A stretch of 64,000 nucleotides of DNA, taken from Arcuatula senhousia (Eukaryota > Mollusca > Bivalvia > Mytilida > Mytilidae). Below the pieces are notes generated by a model. The model was not told the origin of the DNA, did not search any database, and worked only from the letters and a program-made list of their open reading frames with translations. The stretch's first letter is position 1, and the number at the start of each line of letters is the position of its first letter. Location: assembly GCA_963971305.1 (NCBI GenBank), contig OZ020303.1, forward strand, positions 66,154,867 to 66,218,866, in the 5' to 3' direction. The position numbers were made by a program, and so were the translations under genes. Positions 56,553 through 64,000 of the stretch are shown one piece after another.

Positions 56553-58380
56553 ACATACGAGGTTTACACTTCATTAGTTATTAAATTTACTTATTATACT
56601 ATCAAATTTAGAAGTCAAAAGTCAAAAACGAAAGCAAAGGACAAAAAAATGTTAGGAGATACGGAAATTTAGTTTTAAACTGACTCTTTATATACTTACT
56701 TCTGTAAAGAATTGAATATTATGAATATTTTAATACAAAAACAAGACAGGAACTTTTAAATATTACATTAGAGATACTAAAAAGAAATGAGGTCAGAAAT
56801 AAAAACATCAGTCTTTAGAAATAATCTTCTTTATTTTATATCAGCTCTCTTCATGCACTCACAACAATACCAAAATGCAAATGGTCGCTTATATATGTAC
56901 ATGCATCTGCCCAAATCTTAAGAAAAAGACAGACTTCATTAAAGAGAATATGATTGAAAAAAAAAAATAAATAAAAAGAGAAAATGAGAAAGAAAAGACA
57001 TGGTCCATACATATACTTCGACTGAACCACCTTCGGTTGTGTTTTTTATACTTAACCACTCAGCTCAAAATAATCATATCTTGCTGGAAAACATGAATTG
57101 AAAGAAACTTTAAAAGAATATGTATAATTATTATTTTATTTTTATTTACAAATAAAAGCAACAGGTATATATAACATCGTGTGCATAGAAACATTCATAT
57201 TCTCAAGCAGAAAAGCAAGTGATTTTAAAAGGCACAAGTGGTACTTCTTAATTGAAAATAAAAAATCGAATTTCACTGTTTTTGTTTTCTCAAGCTAAAA
57301 TATAATACAGATTTTTTTAACAAATATTTTAGATAATTGTAAGTTTACTTTTTATGCTTTGATAGAAAATATCCTCGACGGTTTCATCTTTTCTTGTTGA
57401 TTCGATGAGTACATGTAGACATTCAAAATGTTTGTCTTGTTGTCCGTTTTTTTTTTAAATCTCTTAATTGTTGAAGACAGTAATTACATTGGCCTTGCAG
57501 AGGAATATATGCACATGACAGGGCATCCAATAATTTCATTTTTTTAAATTTAAATCGTTATCATTTTAAGAAGTAAGAGATGAAATTTAAACTGACCATT
57601 TTTGTATTCTTGACTTTATAAAAAATAGTTGAAATAAAATAATATTTCAATGTAACAAATAGTAACCATTCATGTGTGACTAAAAGGGGGCCAGAAAAGA
57701 AAATAAAGTATAAATAAGTAACTAATTTCTGTAGGCTTCTAAAATAAGGGTGTTTTGTCTTACTTCGCATATCAAAAAAAAAAACACGTGAGTCCTGAAA
57801 GCAAATTTATTCCATGGTAAAAATATTTTGTGTAAATTTATAGATTGTAGTAACTATATTATTATGCAGGGTTTACACAGAGGTTGTAAAATCATTAATA
57901 AAATGCATGATGCATTTTAATTATTTATATATTTTTATAAATAAAATGGATACAAATGAACGAAACAAAGCATCAGCATCATTTTATATTTTTTTGCCAA
58001 CAAAAATATGTCGAATTATAAGTGACCTGCTTTCTTTGCAATAAAGGCTTCGGCGACAGCTCATTAAACTAACATTTTAATCTTTTTAAATATTCAATTA
58101 TTTATCCCTTATCAATTTATAACAAGCACTTGATATTTTTTTTAATAAAACATTTACCTAATTCAATAATCATGATAATTGAATTAAATGATTAAATCTA
58201 AACACTAGTAAAAACAAAATCAAATAAATTTCAAATATTTCCTTCTATTTTTACTTATTTCCTCCCAATCAACACATGTTTTGACAGACACAGCAGAGGA
58301 AACAAAATGCCGTGTGTCAATATACTCTTAATTATGAGTAATACTAAAAAGTTTAGTATGTTTTTAGAGTAAGTAGGCGG
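56553..58380. other. Upstream region of the SoxF gene, no gene seen
   Basis: AT-rich, few repeats, no exon-like reading frames. May contain SoxF regulatory DNA; this cannot be judged from one sequence. Confidence 0.4.
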
Positions 58381-58391
58381 AGCTCCTGAGT

Positions 58392-58427
58392 ATTTGCATA
58401 TAGTAGTGGTATCAGTTTGAGTATATA
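58392..58427 (+). promoter_or_regulatory. Putative SoxF core promoter: octamer ATTTGCAT plus TATA-like element
   Basis: A perfect POU octamer (ATTTGCAT, 58392-58399) lies 22 bases before GTATATAC (58421-58428), about 215 bases upstream of the SoxF ATG. Spacing suits an octamer-TATA promoter, but no transcription start is known. Confidence 0.3.
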
Positions 58428-58641
58428 CACGCCTTGTCAAGACTTTAAAATATCATAGCATGAGAATTATTTAGTGATAAAAGTAAAAAAAAATCTGAGT
58501 GGTAGTACAAAGTATTTGTGACCAAAAACAAAAGGATAGGAAAAGAAGAATAGACAAATGTGATTGTTTCTGTGAAAAATAATACACAATAATATATTGT
58601 TTCAAGATTCTTAGCTCCAGGAAAATTTGAATTTATTGACA

Positions 58642-61104
58642 ATGCAAATGAGACTAGGGGATAACGTGGGGATGTACTCAGCACCCCTCGGGAATATACC
58701 ACCCATGCAGGACAATTATGGCTACTGGCCAGAACAGTATGCTTACCATTACGCAGACCAGAGGACCACAGAATGCTCTCCGTACAAAAAGGAGGAGAGG
58801 ATAAGAAGACCAATGAATGCTTTCATGGTTTGGGCCAAAACTGAACGAAAGAGGTTGGCAGATGAAAATCCAGACGTACACAATGCAGATCTCAGTAAAA
58901 TGCTAGGTAAGCTTATATAGAAGATCCACTTGCTATCTTTTTGATGATATACACACACAAGGACATAATTTTTACATTTGTTATTGTATTTTTCAAGTTT
59001 GATTTTTATTTCACCTTTTTAATTTGAAAATGGTATACATTTTTGGCCACCCGAATAATTGTTTGAATACAAATACATGCCGGTATACCGTTTGTTTTTA
59101 TTATTTAGACACCCTCCCCCCTTTACAAAAATATTTCGAATAGTTGAACTGTTCCCTTCGATAATACATTTTTCTTTCCAGCATTTTTTATATAGAATCT
59201 AATGAGTAATATAACGTTTAAATTTTATATAACATTGTTGAAGAATTTCACATACACAATTTTTTGCTTTATCTTTGGGTTTCCCCAATTATATTTTTCT
59301 GATACTAGTCTGTGTAGCTTCTAACCTCCCGTGTGACATTTTCCAGATAGACATTTAGATAAACTGCATGCCTTAGGATGGTTGCATTTTTGCGAAAAAT
59401 ATAGACGTTTTGGTATTATTACAAACGAAAAAGTAAAAATAAATGTTCGTCGATTTTTAAGGAAATTTATGGTCGTACTCGGTCATCTCTTGGTTCAAAC
59501 TTTATTGCCATTTATATATTTGTCTTTACACACTTCAAATGTTTATCAGGCTTAAAATGACAAGAACCTGATCTGTCAATTTATTTTCATAAAATTTTGG
59601 TGAAATTAATTCAGTATTCAGTTGAGCTGTCACAAAGAATTGCTAAAACATATTTTATATGATCTCATATTTTGGCACTGTTTCATGGTATTTACCTAAT
59701 TGTACAAAAAACAAATAAGTCTATTTTGAGCCATTATAAATAAATAAATAAGTCTATTTTTTTCTCAATTTTTCTCTTTCATATGTTTATTTTAATGTTA
59801 TATTTAATGTGAAGAGTAAATGAAAACTTCACACGGTTATAAGTGGCTTTTTTCCTTTTCCTGGCTTACTGAAAATAAATTCAAGGAAGCCTGCAATTAA
59901 AAAAAACCATAGTTTTAAAGTTCATAGAATTTATCAATTCAAAGTGCGTCCAAAATTAAAAACTCTCACGAAAACACGACTTCAGATTTGAAATCTGTTA
60001 GGCTCCTAAAGATCTACAGGAAATCTAAACCAGTTAATCTGACACTGTGTGTATAAAAAAACTTAAATTTCTTGTATTTCAGGAAAGAAATGGAAAGATC
60101 TTCCAGAGGACGAAAAGAAACCATTCCTTGAAGAAGCCGAGCGACTTCGTCAACAACACATGCAAGACCACCCAGAGTACAAGTACAAACCCAGGAGACG
60201 AAAAGCCAATAAGAAAATGAAATCTGTAGACAAACCCAGTAAAAATTACGGTTATCCTGGCGCAAATTTTGTCAAACAAGGTAAAGATCCTAGAAACTAC
60301 AGTGAAACAGACTCGTCCGACGACGGGTTCAGAGGTTCGAACAAAGCATCGGGCACACAGGAAAGATCGACCCCACTTTATCTACAACAGTTCTGGAACG
60401 TTACAGCAGCAAGTGGACAAGCAAACCCGGGTATAAAAGACATTCGTTCCGAACAAAATGGGCCACATAGAAACTTTACCTATACAGATTTGAACTCTAA
60501 TATTTCGAAATCACCGTATGCAGAGGTTTTCCGCTCGGCTCCGACACAAACACAACCTTTCAAACCTACTACCCCGTTTTACTCACCAACGAGCACGAAC
60601 TTAACCTCCACTTCAGATAGCCTGACAACTCTCCGAGCGTTGGTAAGCCGACAACCTTACTACACCGCCCCAGGGAGCACGATGGAGAAGAAAGACACCA
60701 CGAACATTACATCTTTAATCCAGTCTCCGTCCAGTTTTAAACCAGTGACTAGCACCAACCAATATCATCGTTCAAACTATTCGGAACAATTAAACTCGCA
60801 TCAGAATAATTTTTTCTCGTGTGTGGCTCGCAACAGTTCTGGTATCAACTTCCAAAATTCATTGTGTGTAAATGAAGTGGACCGAAATGAATTCGATCAA
60901 TATTTGGACCACGAGGGCCCAACAACATATCTTCACCATATAGACCGATGTCAAAGAGGTGGTGACCACTACCAAGGACTTCAGTTTGAACACAACTCTT
61001 TACCCTTCTTCGGTGAAATAAATGGAGACACTACTTTAAAAGCAGATAGCGAAACAGAAGGACTGAACTTGTCAAGCTCTTTACTTCAAGAATGTGTTCA
61101 TTGA
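58642..61104 (+). CDS. SoxF: SoxF-group HMG-box transcription factor (SOX7/17/18-like), two exons
   Basis: Sequence-specific nuclear regulator. In animals SoxF proteins act in endoderm, vascular and haemocyte-related programmes and modulate Wnt signalling. Exons are 58642-58906 and 60083-61104: 428 aa, phase-1 GT-AG intron inside the HMG box after SKMLG. An in-frame TAG at 58612 makes ATG 58642 the first start (a second ATG follows at 58648). The HMG box (about residues 52-132) has [30 protein letters not shown] and the SoxF-typical [21 protein letters not shown], the last also an NLS. The C-terminal part is Ser/Thr/Asn-rich. It carries EFDQYL (residues 358-363), the beta-catenin-contact motif of SoxF, followed by an acidic tail. 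HMG-box intron position and motif agree with group F. Duplication status unknown. Confidence 0.96.
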
Positions 61105-61598
61105 ATTGTATTGTAAATGATTCATAATTTTTAGTAGCTCAAAACAAATGTCGATCCGGTCAGTTGAATGTGTAAAGAATAATGATTTGAATTTTAGGAA
61201 AATATTTCATTTTCCATTTTTTTTTCACATTAAATTTTTTTAAGATCATTAAATAAGCTCTTCATTTTCATTTCTATTGATGGAACAATTATGCTGCCAT
61301 TATTTATATATCATCGTCCATAATTTTGTATTTTTACTTAAAAAAAACGAGAATATATATCACCTTTTACTTGATTTTTTATTTGCTTATTTTAATTAGC
61401 AAAAGTGCCAAATTTGTGCTGTAATTAGTGCATTGTTAATTCTTACATAATATTATATATTTTATGAAATTTGAGCAAAGTCAAATCTGTTTCAAGTGCT
61501 TGATTTGAATTGATGTACAAATTCTAATAGTTTACCATGTAAATTCTGTATATACGAATTTGTATATTTTATAATTGTGTTGAATAATTTAATTGTTT

Positions 61599-61604
61599 AA
61601 TAAA
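61599..61604 (+). terminator. SoxF polyadenylation signal AATAAA
   Basis: First clear AATAAA after the stop, about 495 nt downstream, in an AT-rich 3' UTR. A 3' end near 61620 is inferred. Confidence 0.6.
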
Positions 61605-61619
61605 GTTACATTTTTGAAG

Positions 61620-63721
61620 TAATCTGACATTTGAAATTAACGTAAACAAGATGTGTGGCGCGCACCTGTTGCCCGATACGGCACTCTTTGACTGACGGGA
61701 GCACCCGACTGTCAAAATGATGTGTCGGAATTACTGTTTGACATGCCCCGGTTAACTTAGAGAAAATGTTGTGAAAATTATGATAAATATTCCACAAAAA
61801 TATGCAAAAACAAATAATAAAAGAGCACTACAACATATAAATAGTTGAGCGAACTTCTGAAAAGTGCGAAATTGCGAATAATGTTTCGGCTCGACCTCTC
61901 AAGTTTGAACATTGGTGTTACAACAACACACAATTACCGATCTAAGGGAGCGTCCATTTGATGGGACTTTGGGTATATTTGAAAAAAATGGATACCCACT
62001 GTGTTGCAACAAAAAATTCAAATAGAGAATAAAATTGTACAGAAAAAACCAGGACAAAGTTACATAAAAAAATGAAACATTCAAGACGGAAAACAACACC
62101 GAATGAAAAAGCCAGGAAAAAAATCCAGATCTTGGAGACCACATCATTCAAATGTGTGTTTCCTTATTCAACTTTCCAATAACATTTTTTACTTGGAGAC
62201 CGAACAACATTTGCAATTCATAATTGGTTTTAAAAAACTATATACTATGGCATCTTAAGGTAAATCCTATTTATTGTCATTTTAGATCGAGAACTATCTA
62301 GGGCTACAAAATATGTGGTTCCAACTAAATATTTTGCAGATGTTTTACCATATAATACTAAGATTATTTAAAGTATTCAAAATAAACGGTCGGGGAAAAC
62401 AAGACAACCAAAAGATGAAATTGAGATTTGATTTAATAAAAAAATTCTTCATCGAGGAACTAATTGCACGTCTTACTTTTTTAAAACAACTTCCAGACAC
62501 AGAAAACGTGTCTACATTTCTGTTCGCATGTTTTTTTTTTCGAGCATCAGCAACCAAACCAACTTGTACCGCGGAAAAAGGGTCATATAATCATAGATCT
62601 TTGGCAAAATATATAAATGTCCTCTTTAGATATATTCAATTCTCAAAAATGTCTCACACACAGCTATAACTTCAGGTTAATCAAGCACAAACTTGCACTT
62701 TGCTTCAAACGTTTGTTTGACTCACCTGCTGTCCCCCTAACAGGCTTCCCCTTACTAAATATCAAAGCGAATACCCGGAGTGATCTCAGAAAGTAAAGTG
62801 TCAAGGGCCTTCGTTTTACATTTGGTTATTTAAGCTAGCCCGAGTTTTTAACAAGAGTGTGTAGTTTTCGAGCCCCAAAACTCTCATTTGTGCATATGAT
62901 CCAGATTGGCCATTAAAAAGGGATGTACTCGGCGCAATCGGATTTTAAAATTTCGTTCCCACTTTCAGCGTTATCCAAATTCTCAAAATGGCGATGTAGA
63001 GAAATAAATTACAAGCTTTGATTATAATGTTGGTAAAGTGATCGTAAAACACAGCTACTTCACTTAATTTACAAAGCTAGTTATGACTGTAAATATAAAC
63101 CAGTACAAAATCTTCTTCACTTTACGACTTAATATGGCTCTTACGTCCAAAAACTCAACACAAAATGGTAGTGCACATGTCAAAATTTAGATTTAAAGCC
63201 CAAATCGTACAGGGGTAGACATTGCAGACAGTTATGAAGATATACCACGAGGCAATTGATGGATTGATTTATGAGAACTTTATAACCTTAACCAGAGCTA
63301 TGAGTGGCTATTCCTGCAGTTATGACTACTTGGTTTGTTTGAAGGTTGTCGGGACGAAATTGGAGTAAAAAAGCCAAGTCCATTTTTTTACCTTCAACAG
63401 CATTTGAATGAAGACACATTCTTGATACTGTTAACCGGGAAATTTTTGCGTCGTATTTTTTTTTTCGCGGTTGGACGACTAGATTTTAGTTCGCCCAATT
63501 TTAAAATTGCGCTGCAATGTTATTGTCCATAGCCATCATTGAAAGACAAATATATTCGCGCCGTTTAATCTTCGATCTAGCAATGTCAAAGCGAAAATAA
63601 AACTTCTGCGAAATTCCCCCGGTTAACAGTAAACAAGTGTGTAAAATAGGAAACTGTGATCAAAATCGATCGTCTCTGCTTGCAGCCATTTGCAGTACTT
63701 ATCTAGTAATTTGAAGAAAAA
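61620..63721. other. Downstream of SoxF, no gene seen
   Basis: A small GC-richer patch (61650-61760) contains GGCGCGCACC and GACTGACGGGAGC, but no reading frame with splice context. The rest is AT-rich and unremarkable on both strands. Confidence 0.45.
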
Positions 63722-63912
63722 AAATAGCCCCCTCCCCTAAAACAACATTTTAGAATAGAAAATGCATATAGACTTTATGTCACAAATATCGTTTGGAAGT
63801 TTCACGAACATTCATAGGTTTTGGTTGCTGGAACCTAATGCGTAAGGAATGGATGGAGGGACGGACACCCTATCACTCTATACCCCCACATTTTTCAGGG
63901 AGGGGGTGTATA
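63722..63912 (+). repeat. Pearl-like element, single-unit relative of 6423-7730
   Basis: Starts TAGCCCCCTCCCC, has one diverged core unit (TGCATATAGACTTTATGTCACAAA...), GGATGGAGGGACGGACACCC, and ends with the hairpin ACCCCCACATTTTTCAGGGAGGGGGT. Confidence 0.7.
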
Positions 63913-64000
63913 ATGTGTGCCAGTATAAAACCGTAAAGAACAAAAATGTGCATAAAATAACCTTAAAAAGAACTAAGATGGGCATAACATATTATACAAG

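Noticed and set aside
55261..56574. Tyr/Gly-rich and Pro/His-rich reading frames
   Set aside because: They are translations of the GGTAT-type arms of the foldback element on both strands.
60014..60279. Minus-strand frames at SoxF exon 2
   Set aside because: Antisense of the HMG-box coding sequence.
61650..61760. GC-rich patch downstream of SoxF as a possible exon or CpG island
   Set aside because: Only about 110 bases, no open frame with splice sites, not near a start site.
1..64000. tRNA or rRNA genes
   Set aside because: No cloverleaf with a GGTTCGANTCC B-box and no rRNA-like conserved blocks were seen by eye.

Overview
The window is AT-rich animal nuclear DNA with intron-rich genes. Canonical GT-AG introns, metazoan genes (FBXW9, HYI, a phospholipid phosphatase, a SoxF factor) and many interspersed elements built as a short palindrome, a tetranucleotide microsatellite and a tandem core of about 160-180 bp point to a bivalve mollusc, probably a mussel relative. 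That assignment is an inference from repeat style. The elements resemble bivalve Pearl/HINE-type elements, and the self-complementary octamer TACATGTA is frequent.

Layout. 1-5966 (minus): FBXW9, six coding exons, running off the left edge, with a LINE remnant and small palindromic elements in its introns. 6423-8809: two tandem-core repeat elements. About 9130-9880: shared upstream region of FBXW9 and HYI. 9883-26192 (plus): HYI, hydroxypyruvate isomerase, eight coding exons over 16 kb. Its first intron carries a 7-kb DNA transposon. 26193-29532: HYI 3' flank and repeat remnants. 29533-40244 (plus): a PAP2-family phospholipid phosphatase, six coding exons. Its first intron carries a retroelement-like unit with a zinc-finger ORF and a hammerhead-ribozyme-like motif, and a nest of two tandem-core elements. 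40245-48769: gene-poor and repeat-rich. 48770-50154 (minus): last three coding exons of a small protein not firmly identified (possibly PET100-like). 51208-52102: second LINE remnant. 55337-56543: a foldback element with a 9-bp target duplication. 58642-61104 (plus): SoxF transcription factor, two exons. 61105-64000: 3' flank and a small repeat element.

The host genes are ordinary, functionally unrelated single-copy genes. The most unusual content lies in the introns. (1) A decayed TTAA-flanked DNA transposon (10193-17198) has 21-bp terminal inverted repeats and encodes, across several exons, a Mutator-like transposase domain followed by a DEDDh exonuclease domain. A later small element interrupts it with a clean target duplication exactly inside the ExoIII motif. 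(2) A C2H2 zinc-finger ORF is followed by a minimal hammerhead ribozyme motif with a complete core and a GUC cleavage triplet. (3) A MITE inserted at a TA dinucleotide inside a splice donor of FBXW9.

Intron boundaries were placed by hand from splice consensus, reading phase and protein-family continuity. No alignment or transcript data were available.
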